DNA from: Mycobacterium marinum
GTDB taxonomy: Bacteria; Actinomycetota; Actinomycetes; Mycobacteriales; Mycobacteriaceae
Direction of reading: 5' to 3'
NCBI RefSeq assembly: GCF_003391395.1
Contig: NZ_CP024190.1
Coordinates: 3,162,001-3,226,000 of the forward strand
Length of the DNA: 64,000 bases
The translations under genes and the position numbers were made by a program. The notes below the pieces were generated by a model, which was given only the letters and a program-made list of their open reading frames with translations, was not told the DNA's origin and made no database searches. Positions 28,525-36,960 of the stretch are shown here, in pieces. Positions within the stretch are counted from its first letter, which is position 1, and each line of letters begins with the position of its first letter.

Positions 28525-29238
28525 ATGGAGAAGATAATCGCCGTCCTCATGCACACGGACCCCAGCGAGCAGTGGTGCGCTCGCCAACGCGGTCCCGTTG
28601 CCGAGTCGTTGTTGGCGCTGGGCCTGCCCGGACTGTCGGTCAATGTCCGCGACGGCGCGGTATGCGAGTCGCTGATGACTCTGACCACACTGGACCCACC
28701 GGTCGCCGCGGTAGTGAGCGTGTGGACCCAGCAGTGCTACGGCGACCAGGTAGCCGAAGCGCTGCGATTGCTCGGTGCCGAATGCCAATCGCTGGGTGCC
28801 TACCTGGTGACCGAGTCGGTGCCACTGGTCGCGCCGAGAGTCCAACCCGGCAGTCGCACACCTGGATTAGCCAACATCGCGTTGCTGCGTCGGCCCGCCG
28901 CGCTAGATGAACCAACCTGGCTGGCCCGCTGGCAGCATGACCACACGCCGGTGGCGATTGAGACCCAGTCGACCTTTGGCTACACGCAGAACTGGGTGGT
29001 ACGGACCCTCACCCCAGGGGCACCAGAGGTCGCGGCCATCGTCGAGGAACTGTTCCCGATGGCGGCAATCACCGATCTGAAGGCATTCTTCGGCGCCAGC
29101 GATGACGGCGACCTGCAGCACCGGCTCGGCAGGATGGTGGCCAGCACAGCCGCATTCGGCGCCAACGAGAATATCGACACCGTTCCCACCAGCCGCTATG
29201 TGTTCAAGACACCGTTTGCATGTGAGGAGCGTCAATGA
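28525..29238 (+). CDS. Rv1874-like hypothetical protein, EthD-like
   Basis: A 237-residue protein from ATG 28525, preceded by GGAGGA (28516-28521). The C-terminal half has an EthD-like stretch (DEPTWLARWQHDHTPVAIETQSTFGYTQNWVVRTL), suggesting a ferredoxin-like dimeric alpha-beta fold. No catalytic role can be assigned. Its stop overlaps the start of the next gene (ATGA at 29235-29238), so it is translationally coupled to the F420-type Rv1875 protein. Confidence 0.78.
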   Translation: MEKIIAVLMHTDPSEQWCARQRGPVAESLLALGLPGLSVNVRDGAVCESLMTLTTLDPPVAAVVSVWTQQCYGDQVAEALRLLGAECQSLGAYLVTESVPLVAPRVQPGSRTPGLANIALLRRPAALDEPTWLARWQHDHTPVAIETQSTFGYTQNWVVRTLTPGAPEVAAIVEELFPMAAITDLKAFFGASDDGDLQHRLGRMVASTAAFGANENIDTVPTSRYVFKTPFACEERQ

Positions 29239-29678
29239 CAACACTCAACGACGCAGTCGGCCTGGCGACCGCGGATCGCGGCCTCGCCGTTGTCTCCACC
29301 GTTCGCGCTGACGGCACCGTTCAGGCTTCGTTGGTCAATGTCGGCCTGCTGATGCACCCCGACCACGGCAGACCGGCCCTGGGCTTTGCCACCTACGGCA
29401 AGGTCAAACTCGCCAACCTGCGGGCTCGACCTCAATTGGCCGTCACATTTCGCAACGGATGGCGGTGGGCGACGGTGGAGGGCGGCGCGGAGCTGGCCGG
29501 TCCGGACGACTCCCAGCCATGGCTGGCCGACCGCGAACAGCTGCGACTGCTGCTTCGCGATGTCTTCATTTCGGCCGGTGGCACCCACGACAACTGGGAC
29601 GAATACGACCGGGTGATGGCCGAGGAACGACGAACCGTGGTGCTCATCGAGCCGACCCGCATTTACGGCAACGGCTAG
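29235..29678 (+). CDS. FDOR-B/PPOX-type F420-binding protein (Rv1875-like)
   Basis: A 147-residue split-beta-barrel protein of the pyridoxamine-oxidase-like superfamily. Conserved blocks are GLAVVSTVRADGTVQASLVNVGLL, FATYGKVKLANLRARPQLAVTF and VLIEPTRIYGNG. The length equals Rv1875, reported to bind F420; its physiological substrate is unknown. Coupled to the upstream gene by ATGA overlap and followed 9 nt later by an enoyl-CoA hydratase, so the three probably form one operon. Confidence 0.85.
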   Translation: MTTLNDAVGLATADRGLAVVSTVRADGTVQASLVNVGLLMHPDHGRPALGFATYGKVKLANLRARPQLAVTFRNGWRWATVEGGAELAGPDDSQPWLADREQLRLLLRDVFISAGGTHDNWDEYDRVMAEERRTVVLIEPTRIYGNG

Positions 29679-29687
29679 GCTGCAGCC

Positions 29688-30446
29688 GTGACGCTGCAGA
29701 TCGATGATGACAACCGCGTACGCACGCTCACGCTGAACCGTCCCGAGGCGCTCAACGCATTTAACGAAGCCCTCTACGACGCGACCGCCCAGGCCCTCTT
29801 GGACGCGGCCGACGATCCGCAGGTTGCCGTGGTCTTGCTGACCGGCTCGGGTCGCGGCTTCAGCGCTGGCACCGATCTTGCCGAAATGCAGGCTCGCATC
29901 ACCGATCCAAATTTCTCCGAGGGGAAATTTGGCTTCCGCGGTCTCATCGAAGCACTCGCCGGGTTCCCAAAGCCCCTGATTTGCGCCGTCAACGGGCTTG
30001 GCGTCGGGATCGGCGCCACCATTCTGGGCTATGCCGATCTGGCTTTCATGTCCTCGACAGCGCGCCTGAAGTGCCCCTTCACCAGCCTCGGCGTGGCTCC
30101 CGAAGCGGCCTCGTCTTATCTTCTGCCGCAACTGGTGGGCCGCCAGAACGCGGCTTGGTTGCTGATGTCCTCGGAATGGATTGACGCCGAAGAGGCACTG
30201 CGGATGGGCCTGGTCTGGCGAATCTGCAGTCCTGAGGAACTGCTACCAGAGGCGCGTCGTCATGCCGAAATACTTGCTGCCAAGCCGATTTCCAGCTTGA
30301 TGGCGGTCAAGCACACGATGGTCGAACCCACCCGTGCCCAGATCGCGGCGGCCAGCGCACGAGAGAACGCGCACTTCGCGGAGCTGATGGGCGCTCAAGC
30401 CAACGCCGCTGCCCTTGCCGATTTCACCGATCGCCGGCGACCGTAA
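29688..30446 (+). CDS. Enoyl-CoA hydratase/isomerase family protein
   Basis: A 252-residue crotonase-fold enzyme (GTG start). Oxyanion-hole segments are GRGFSAGTDLAEMQ and NGLGVGIGATILGYADLAF. One acidic residue is retained in the active-site region (GVAPEAASSYLLPQLVG), as in isomerase-like or single-glutamate crotonases. It may hydrate or isomerise an acyl-CoA; the substrate is not predictable. It is 9 nt from the Rv1875-like gene and converges on bfd with only 30 nt between. Confidence 0.88.
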   Translation: MTLQIDDDNRVRTLTLNRPEALNAFNEALYDATAQALLDAADDPQVAVVLLTGSGRGFSAGTDLAEMQARITDPNFSEGKFGFRGLIEALAGFPKPLICAVNGLGVGIGATILGYADLAFMSSTARLKCPFTSLGVAPEAASSYLLPQLVGRQNAAWLLMSSEWIDAEEALRMGLVWRICSPEELLPEARRHAEILAAKPISSLMAVKHTMVEPTRAQIAAASARENAHFAELMGAQANAAALADFTDRRRP

Positions 30447-30476
30447 ACCGACGAAAAACCCACTATCGGGGCACGC

Positions 30477-30653
30477 TCAGACTGCCGCGGGTTGGGCTGC
30501 GGCCGCGATAATGGCCCGCAGCGTGCGGCGGCAACGCCCGCAGTCACTGCCGGCACCGCATGCGGCGGCGATCTCCTTGGAGGTTGCCGCACCGCGGGCG
30601 ACGGCATCACAGACGGTCTGATTGGTGGCGCCGACGCAAAGGCACACGTACAT
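30477..30653 (-). CDS. bfd: Bacterioferritin-associated ferredoxin Bfd
   Basis: A 58-residue [2Fe-2S] protein. Cys4, Cys6, Cys38 and Cys41 (MYVCLCVG and GSDCGRCR) are the canonical Bfd cluster ligands with conserved spacing. Bfd binds bacterioferritin and passes electrons to reduce and release stored iron. ATG 30653 removes 24 unrelated upstream codons. It diverges from bfrA across a spacer with tandem IdeR boxes, so iron store and its unloading partner appear jointly iron-regulated. Confidence 0.88.
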   Translation of the reverse strand: MYVCLCVGATNQTVCDAVARGAATSKEIAAACGAGSDCGRCRRTLRAIIAAAAQPAAV

Positions 30654-30731
30654 CAGCAAACCCCCATCAGATGCTCGCTCACGCCACCGAATGACGTGTC
30701 TGCACAAGCTGCCGGACGAACGCACCGCATA

Positions 30732-30750
30732 TTAGTGGAGTCTAACCTAA
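30732..30750. promoter_or_regulatory. IdeR box 1 (bfd/bfrA control region)
   Basis: The 19-nt TTAGTGGAGTCTAACCTAA matches the IdeR consensus ends TTAG and CTAACCTAA. It is repeated 24 nt downstream. IdeR-iron is known to activate bfrA in M. tuberculosis through paired boxes. Confidence 0.72.
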
Positions 30751-30755
30751 CTAGG

Positions 30756-30774
30756 TTAGTGGAGTCTAACCTAA
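30756..30774. promoter_or_regulatory. IdeR box 2 (bfd/bfrA control region)
   Basis: An identical 19-nt copy of box 1, offset 24 nt. Between the two, TAACCTA-AC-TAGGTTA (30743-30758) forms a third, palindromic overlap. The 30654-30960 spacer contains no other visible gene. Confidence 0.72.
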
Positions 30775-30960
30775 GAGTTCTGAAGCTCAAGGCGGACGAC
30801 GCGCCGACCGCGTCCAAAAAATCCGCTGCTAGCCTCGCCTGCTGAACTAGATTTGAGTTTGGCACCCGAAAGGCACAGCCAGAACACAGCATGGTGACGC
30901 TCCAGCCCAGCTCACCTGCCGCGGTAAGACATGACAGCCTGCTACCCCCTAGGAGTGATC

Positions 30961-31440
30961 ATGCAAGGTGATCCCGATGTTTTGCGCCTGCTCAATGAGC
31001 AATTGACCAGCGAGCTCACCGCTATCAACCAGTACTTCTTGCACTCGAAGATGCAGGAGAACTGGGGGTTTACCGAGTTGGCGGCCCATACCCGCGACGA
31101 GTCCTTCGACGAGATGCGCCACGCCGAGGCGATCACCGATCGAATCTTGTTGCTGGACGGATTGCCCAACTACCAGCGCATCGGCTCCTTGCGAGTCGGC
31201 CAAACGCTGCGCGAGCAGTTCGAGGCCGATCTCGCGATTGAATACGAAGTGGTGAACCGGCTCAAGCCCGGAATCATCATGTGCCGCGAAAAGCAGGACA
31301 GCACCAGCGCGGTGCTTTTCGAGAGCATTGTGGCCGACGAGGAAAAGCACATCGACTACCTGGAGACCCAGCTGGAGCTGATGAACAAGCTCGGCGAGGA
31401 GCTGTACTCCGCACAGTGCGTCTCGCGCCCGCCGAGTTGA
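30961..31440 (+). CDS. bfrA: Bacterioferritin BfrA
   Basis: A 159-residue heme-containing ferritin that forms a 24-mer iron store. Met52 is the heme ligand; Glu18, Glu51 and His54 are ferroxidase-site residues (SELTAINQYF, FDEMRHAEAI), with the second-half ligands in DEEKHIDYLETQ. ATG 30961 was used instead of the upstream frame start because it gives the exact family length. Located downstream of two IdeR boxes and paired with a divergent bfd. Confidence 0.96.
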   Translation: MQGDPDVLRLLNEQLTSELTAINQYFLHSKMQENWGFTELAAHTRDESFDEMRHAEAITDRILLLDGLPNYQRIGSLRVGQTLREQFEADLAIEYEVVNRLKPGIIMCREKQDSTSAVLFESIVADEEKHIDYLETQLELMNKLGEELYSAQCVSRPPS

Positions 31441-31881
31441 TCCCGGCCGTGGGTCCGTCCCCAGGCGCAGCGCGGGGCTAGTCGAACATCCATCCGATGA
31501 CATGCCCGTGCGGCTGGCTGACCTCTCGGCCAGCTTGACCGCCTCGTCTGCCGGAACCGGGTCGCGGCGATGCGCCTGTTCATCGCCCCGTACCGGTGCG
31601 CCCGGCCACCGCCCGACGTGAATGCGAAAGCCCTTTGGCCGAGGCGATTTCGTCGCAGCCGCAGTCGGGCGCTGCCGCGCCGGGATACTGCGCGCACCGC
31701 CGATGGCATCCCGGTGGGTAATACGTCTGAACGGGGAGGCCACCGGCGTACGTGGGGCTTGTCGAGTTCTGGATCAGCGCGTTTAGGCAACGGCTGCGCC
31801 ATCGACGGCCATCTCTAAAGACGGGACCCTGAGCCCGGAACGCACTGACCAAACCGGCCAGCGCGGGCGTAGCATCGCGCC
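31441..31881. other. Intergenic region without recognised gene
   Basis: About 440 nt between bfrA and the next gene. Short frames exist on both strands but none has recognisable protein features or a good ribosome binding site. In M. tuberculosis an efflux-type gene (Rv1877) lies at this point; no trace of one is visible. Confidence 0.4.
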
Positions 31882-32376
31882 ATGAGCCGCATCGGAACAT
31901 TCGCCGACGATGACGTCGCCGGCTGGATTCAGAAATCACCCGAGCTCGGTGGTGCGCTTGCTGCCTTCAGCCGCGCCGTGTACACCAGCAACCGATTGCC
32001 ACTGCGAACTCGGGAACTCGCGCGTGCTGTGATTGCCGACAACAACGAATGCGTCGTATGCGCCAATACCCGCGATGCCGACGGCCCGGCGGCCGGAGTC
32101 GACGAGGAACTCTATGATCATGTCGCCGAATGGCGTACCTGGCCCGGCTACAGCGAACAGGAGCGGCTGGCAGCCGAATTCGCTTACCGGTTTGCCACCG
32201 AGCACACGGTATTGCGCGATGACGAAGACTTCTGGAGCCGCGCCACCGAACATTTCTCCGAAGAACTGCTTGCCGACCTGGCCTTGTCGTGTGCGCTGTG
32301 GGTGGGCATGGGGCGGGTCCTACGCACCTTGGACATCGGCCAGGCGTGCATGCTCACCCTCCCCAGCCGCGCCTAG
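31882..32376 (+). CDS. Carboxymuconolactone decarboxylase family protein (AhpD-like fold)
   Basis: A 164-residue protein of the CMD/AhpD-like superfamily. It has LRTRELARAVIADNNECVVCANTRDA, with Cys-x2-Cys followed by an Asn-Thr-Arg instead of the usual His-x3. The C-terminal half has ERLAAEFAYRFATEHTVLRDDEDFW. It may act as a redox or peroxidase-like protein, but the missing histidine after the CxxC makes AhpD-type catalysis uncertain. It precedes glnA3 by 48 nt on the same strand. Confidence 0.78.
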   Translation: MSRIGTFADDDVAGWIQKSPELGGALAAFSRAVYTSNRLPLRTRELARAVIADNNECVVCANTRDADGPAAGVDEELYDHVAEWRTWPGYSEQERLAAEFAYRFATEHTVLRDDEDFWSRATEHFSEELLADLALSCALWVGMGRVLRTLDIGQACMLTLPSRA

Positions 32377-32424
32377 CCGCGCGTCCACGCGGTCCGGGCG
32401 GCAAGGCGCTGCACAATGACTGCC

Positions 32425-33777
32425 ATGACAGCAACACCGCTTGCCGCCGCGGCGATCGCTCAGCTGGAGGCCGAGGGCGTCGACACGGTCATCGGCACCG
32501 TGATCAACCCCGCCGGCCTCGCGCTGGCCAAGACCGTGCCGGTGCGCCGGACCAACACATTCGCCTATCCCGGCCTCGGTGCCAGTCCGACGTGGCACGG
32601 CTTCGCCGTGGACCAAAGCGGTATCGCGTTCAGTGATGAAGTGGGCGTCATCGGCGACCAGCGCCTGCGTATCGACCTGTCCGCCCTACGGGCAATAGGA
32701 GACGGATTAGCGTGGGCGCCTGCCGCTTTCTTCGAGCAAGATGGCGCCCCCGTTGCCGCGTGCACCCGCGGCACGCTCGCGCGGATCGAGGCCGCGCTCG
32801 AGGAAGCGGGCATCGAGGCGATGGTGGGCCACGAAATCGAATTCCTCGTGGTCAACCCGGACGGTACTCAGCGGCCGTCGACAATGTGGGCGCAGTATGG
32901 TCTTGCCGGGGTGCTCGAGTATGAGCATTTCGTGCGGGACGTCAACGCTTCGGCAACTGCCGCCGGTGTCGGGATCGAGCAGTTTCACCCGGAGTACTAC
33001 GCCAACCAATTCGAAATCTCCCTAACACCGCATTCCCCGGTTACCGCCGCCGACCAGCTGGTGTTGGCACGGATCATCATCGGCCGCGCCGCCCGTCGGC
33101 ACGGACTACGCGTCAGCCTGTCCCCAACACCCTTTGCCGACAATGTTGGTTGCGGCGCGCATCAGCACTTTTCGCTAAGCACCGCCGAGGGCCCGATGTT
33201 CTCAGAGGGCGCCGGCGCGGCCGGGATGACGACGGCGGGCGAAGGCGCGGTCGCCGGTGTACTGCGCGGCCTGCGGGAGGCCCAGGGGATTCTGTGCGGA
33301 TCGATCGTCTCCGGCTTGCGCATGCGCCCCGGTAACTGGGCTGGCGCCTATGCCTGTTGGGGCACCGAAAACCGGGAGGCGGCAGTTCGATTCGTCAAAC
33401 ACGTCCCCGGCGCCGCCTATGGCGGCAACGTTGAAGTGAAAATCGTTGATCCCTCTGCCAACCCGTACCTCGCATCGGCCGCGATTCTTGGACTGGCCCT
33501 CGACGGCATCCAGCGGAAAGTGAGCCTGCCGCAAGAGACGGTGGTTGATCCAGCAAAACTCTCCGATGCCGATCGCGACCGCGCCGGCATCTTGCGGCTG
33601 CCCGACGATCCGCGCGAGGTTATTACCGCGCTGGACAATTCGGAGACGATGCGGCGCGTGCTCGGGGATGCCTCAATCGACGCTGTCGTTGCGGTCCGCA
33701 AACTGATGCAGGAACGCTACACCGACCTGAACCCCGAACAGCTGGCCAACAAGTTCCGCATGGCCTGGAGCCTGTGA
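32425..33777 (+). CDS. glnA3: Glutamine synthetase-like ligase GlnA3
   Basis: A 450-residue glutamine-synthetase superfamily enzyme, start MTATPLAAAAI at 32425 (the ATG at 32416 is three codons upstream). Metal and glutamate-site segments are GHEIEFLVV, QFHPEYYANQFEIS, GCGAHQHFS and the C-terminal ENREAAVRFV, GNVEVKIVDPSANPYLA. GlnA3-type proteins in actinobacteria tend to be gamma-glutamylpolyamide or amine ligases rather than true glutamine synthetases. Followed 3 nt later by a FluG-like amidohydrolase and then an amidase, which supports a gamma-glutamylation pathway. Confidence 0.9.
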   Translation: MTATPLAAAAIAQLEAEGVDTVIGTVINPAGLALAKTVPVRRTNTFAYPGLGASPTWHGFAVDQSGIAFSDEVGVIGDQRLRIDLSALRAIGDGLAWAPAAFFEQDGAPVAACTRGTLARIEAALEEAGIEAMVGHEIEFLVVNPDGTQRPSTMWAQYGLAGVLEYEHFVRDVNASATAAGVGIEQFHPEYYANQFEISLTPHSPVTAADQLVLARIIIGRAARRHGLRVSLSPTPFADNVGCGAHQHFSLSTAEGPMFSEGAGAAGMTTAGEGAVAGVLRGLREAQGILCGSIVSGLRMRPGNWAGAYACWGTENREAAVRFVKHVPGAAYGGNVEVKIVDPSANPYLASAAILGLALDGIQRKVSLPQETVVDPAKLSDADRDRAGILRLPDDPREVITALDNSETMRRVLGDASIDAVVAVRKLMQERYTDLNPEQLANKFRMAWSL

Positions 33778-33780
33778 CAA

Positions 33781-34935
33781 GTGACGGAGTCCGCTACTTC
33801 GGAGCTGGCCCGACATATCCGCGATGTGGCGTTGATCGATCAACATGTGCACGGCTGCTGGTTGACCGCGGGGGAGAGATCGCGGTTCGAAAACGCCCTC
33901 AACGAGGCGAACACACAACCACTTGCCGACTTTGACTCGGCGTTCGACTCGCAGCTGGGGTTTGCGCTGCGCAAGCACTGCGGCCCCATCCTGGGCCTGC
34001 CTGAACACGTTGACCCGCAAACATATTGGGAACATCGCAGCCAGTTCAGCGAAGCCGAACTGGCTGAGCGGTTCTTGGCGGCCGCCGGGGTAACCGACTG
34101 GCTGGTAGATACCGGCATCAACGGCGATGTAGCCGGTCCGGCGGAGTTGAGTGCGCTGTCACGGGGCCGTGCTCACGAGGTGGTCCGACTCGAGCAGGTG
34201 GCCGAACAGGCCGCGCAGGCGCCGGGCGACTATGCCTTGGCATTCCAAGAACTCTTACACCAACGTATGGCAACGGCCGTTGGCACCAAGTCAATCCTGG
34301 CGTACCGGGCCGGATTCGTCGGCGACTTGACCGAGCCCTCACCGGCCCAGGTTGCCCAAGCCGCCAGGCGGTGGCGGGACTGCGGTGGAACCCGGTTGAG
34401 TGACCGTGTTCTGTTGCGATTCGGGCTCCATCAGGCGCTGCGACTGGGTAAACCGCTGCAGCTGCACGTCGGCTTCGGCGACCGGGACTGCGATCTGCAC
34501 AACACCAATCCGCTGTATCTGCTTGATTTCCTGCGCCAGTCCGGCGAAACCCCGATTGTGCTGCTGCATTGCTACCCTTACGAGCGCGAAGCCGGATATC
34601 TTGCACAGGCTTTCAACAACGTCTTCGTTGATGGCGGCCTGACCGTCAACTACCTTGGGGCGCGAGCGCCGGAGTTCATCGGCCGGCTAATGGAATTGGC
34701 GCCGTTGCGAAAAATCGTGTACTCCTCGGACGGTTTCGGCCCCGCCGAACTCCACTACCTGGGAGCGGCTTTGTGGCGCAGAGGCATTCACCGCGTTCTA
34801 CACGGCTTTGTGCAAAGCGGCGACTGGGCCGAAGCCGACGCGATCCGCGTCGTCGACCTCATAGGGCGCGGCAATGCGGCCCGCATATACCGACTTGACC
34901 AGAAGGCCAATCAAACGATGAGCGAGAATTCATGA
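33781..34935 (+). CDS. Amidohydrolase of the FluG N-terminal type (Rv1879-like)
   Basis: A 384-residue amidohydrolase-superfamily protein, GTG start 3 nt after glnA3. Metal ligands are suggested by LIDQHVHGCW, LQLHVGFGDRD, VLLHCYPY and IVYSSDGFG at the barrel strand ends. The same domain is fused in front of a glutamine-synthetase domain in fungal FluG, so adjacency to glnA3 mirrors that fusion. Likely hydrolyses or processes a gamma-glutamyl-type compound. Its stop overlaps the amidase start as ATGA. Confidence 0.85.
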   Translation: MTESATSELARHIRDVALIDQHVHGCWLTAGERSRFENALNEANTQPLADFDSAFDSQLGFALRKHCGPILGLPEHVDPQTYWEHRSQFSEAELAERFLAAAGVTDWLVDTGINGDVAGPAELSALSRGRAHEVVRLEQVAEQAAQAPGDYALAFQELLHQRMATAVGTKSILAYRAGFVGDLTEPSPAQVAQAARRWRDCGGTRLSDRVLLRFGLHQALRLGKPLQLHVGFGDRDCDLHNTNPLYLLDFLRQSGETPIVLLHCYPYEREAGYLAQAFNNVFVDGGLTVNYLGARAPEFIGRLMELAPLRKIVYSSDGFGPAELHYLGAALWRRGIHRVLHGFVQSGDWAEADAIRVVDLIGRGNAARIYRLDQKANQTMSENS

Positions 34936-36338
34936 CCGAGTTGTGCCACCTGAGCGCCCACGAGTTGGTCGGCCTGATGAGCACCGGCTCGGTATCGTGC
35001 CGAGAAGTCATCCAGCAGCATCTGGCACGGATTCGGGCCGTCAATCCGGCACTCAACGCGCTGGTTGAAGCCGACGATCCGGAGCGCAGCTTGCGGCAAG
35101 CCGACCACGCCGACGAGTGCGTCGCGCGAGGCGCCCCGCTGGGCGCGGCCCACGGTCTGCCGGTGGTGATCAAGGACGTCATGCAAGTGGCCGGGCTGGC
35201 GTGCTCCGGTGGCAGTCCAGGCTTGCGCGCCGTGGCGGACACCGACGCTACCGTGGTGTCGCGGCTGCGGGCCCAAGGGGCGATCGTGTTGGGGATGACC
35301 AACGTCCCGGAGATGAGCCGTGGCGGGGAATCGAACAACAACCTGTATGGGCGGACCAACAATCCCTACGACCTCACCAGGACTCCCGGCGGCAGCAGTG
35401 GAGGTTCGGCCGCGCTCGTCGCCGCCGGCGGGGCCGCGTTGAGCGTGGGGTCCGATGGCGGTGGCAGCATCCGGCAGCCATGCCACAACACCGGCATAGC
35501 CGGGCTGAAGCCCACGCACGGCCGGATCCCACGCACCGGGAGCGTATTCGGCGATGCTCTAGGAGTTTTCAGCCCGTTCGTGTGCTACGGGCCGCTGGCC
35601 CGATCGGTTAGAGATCTGTTTCTGGGCCTGTCGATCATGAATGGCCCAGATCTCGCGGACCCGTATACGGCGCCGGCACCGCTGGGCAGCCCGGACGATG
35701 TCGAACTGGGCACTCTGCGAGTGGCCGCCTATCTCGATGACGGCATTTCGCCACCCTCCGAAGAGGTTGCGGCGGTCGTCACGGCGGCGGTCGAAGCGTT
35801 ACGGGAGGTGGTCGCCGTCATCGATCACGCCGTGCCGCCCTGCCTGAATCGCACCACAGACCTGTTGTGGACGTCGATATTCCTAGGGGGCGACCGGGGC
35901 CGGGGATTTGAAGAGGACCTGGGGGCCATCGGCACCACAGCGCCGTCCGAAGAGCTGGCCGAGTTCACGGCGCAGGCCCGCCAAGTCGACTTCTCGCTCA
36001 CCGAAGCCCGACGCCGCCTGGTCGATATCGACCACTACCGCATCCAGATGCTGGCATTTATGGCCGACTACGACGTAATCATCGGCCCGGCCATGCCCAC
36101 CCCGGCCAAGCCGCACCACCACGGCCTGGTCGAGATCAGCGATTTTTCGCATTTGATGGTGCATAACCTCACCGGATGGCCCGCTGCGGTGGTCCGGTGC
36201 GGAACATCGCCAGGCGGCTTGCCCATCGGCGTTCAAATCGCGGCCCGGCCATGGCACGACGGCACGGCGCTGGCGGTAGCGAGCCACCTCGAGGCGATAT
36301 TCGGCGGATGGCAAGCCCCGGGGCTGCTGGTGACCTGA
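34932..36338 (+). CDS. Amidase-signature family enzyme
   Basis: A 468-residue amidase (amide hydrolase) with a Ser-cisSer-Lys triad. The catalytic Lys is in PVVIKDVM, and the serine-rich signature is TPGGSSGGSAALVAAGGAAL followed by SDGGGSIRQPCHNTGIAGLKPTHGRIP. No signal peptide, so cytoplasmic. It overlaps the FluG-like gene by 4 nt and completes a glnA3-amidohydrolase-amidase unit. I do not recall an amidase at this point in M. tuberculosis; the natural amide is unknown. Confidence 0.9.
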   Translation: MTELCHLSAHELVGLMSTGSVSCREVIQQHLARIRAVNPALNALVEADDPERSLRQADHADECVARGAPLGAAHGLPVVIKDVMQVAGLACSGGSPGLRAVADTDATVVSRLRAQGAIVLGMTNVPEMSRGGESNNNLYGRTNNPYDLTRTPGGSSGGSAALVAAGGAALSVGSDGGGSIRQPCHNTGIAGLKPTHGRIPRTGSVFGDALGVFSPFVCYGPLARSVRDLFLGLSIMNGPDLADPYTAPAPLGSPDDVELGTLRVAAYLDDGISPPSEEVAAVVTAAVEALREVVAVIDHAVPPCLNRTTDLLWTSIFLGGDRGRGFEEDLGAIGTTAPSEELAEFTAQARQVDFSLTEARRRLVDIDHYRIQMLAFMADYDVIIGPAMPTPAKPHHHGLVEISDFSHLMVHNLTGWPAAVVRCGTSPGGLPIGVQIAARPWHDGTALAVASHLEAIFGGWQAPGLLVT

Positions 36339-36960
36339 CGGTCGCCTAGTTCACCACACGAAGTGATTGGCGACGCTACCGAGAGTCTTAGTCGGTGATG
36401 CCCTCGACGTGGAAAGCAGGAGCGCTGTGAGCAACCTCAACCTCGCAGAACAGAATTTCGTGCGCCATTCGACTGGCCTCCTCTGGTGGATACAGACGAA
36501 TCGCCGGATGCGCTCGCCAACTTTGATGCAAAGCTTTCCGGTTTTTGGGTAGCACAACATCCCCCGAACGGGTGTCAATTGCACCGGAATGCTCGCCCCC
36601 TGTACGGGGGAAGTCGTGTCCCCAGATCGGGGGACACGGCCAGCGGCGCGACTACGGCCGCGCTGTTCCGGTGCCGAAACGACATCGCCCCCCTGCAAAT
36701 CCCGCGCGCCAGCGAATACTGATGAAGTGGTTGCGCGTGTAAACTTCTACCACGGCGTATTGACGACTTCAGTGCACAGCCATTGTTGTATCCGAAATGT
36801 GCAGCAAACTCGGACATTGGTTGCGATGACCTAGGTGAAAAATGGCACCACGCTCCGTCACCACCGTGGCGACTTGCCGAAAGACTAGGTGGCCCGTTTC
36901 GGTCTATGTCGGTGAGCTGGGAAATCGCCACCGCGCGCTTCGGCTCCATACCGGCACCTG
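36339..36960. other. Gene-free spacer with hairpin cluster before the NRPS
   Basis: A 622-nt spacer, visibly less GC-rich than its surroundings in its second half. Three successive hairpins: CCCG-AA-CGGG (36563-36572), CCCCC-TGTAC-GGGGG (36596-36610) and GTGTCCCC-AGATCG-GGGGACAC (36616-36637). They could be a leader structure of the NRPS gene or a worn end of an insertion element. No convincing ORF. Confidence 0.5.
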
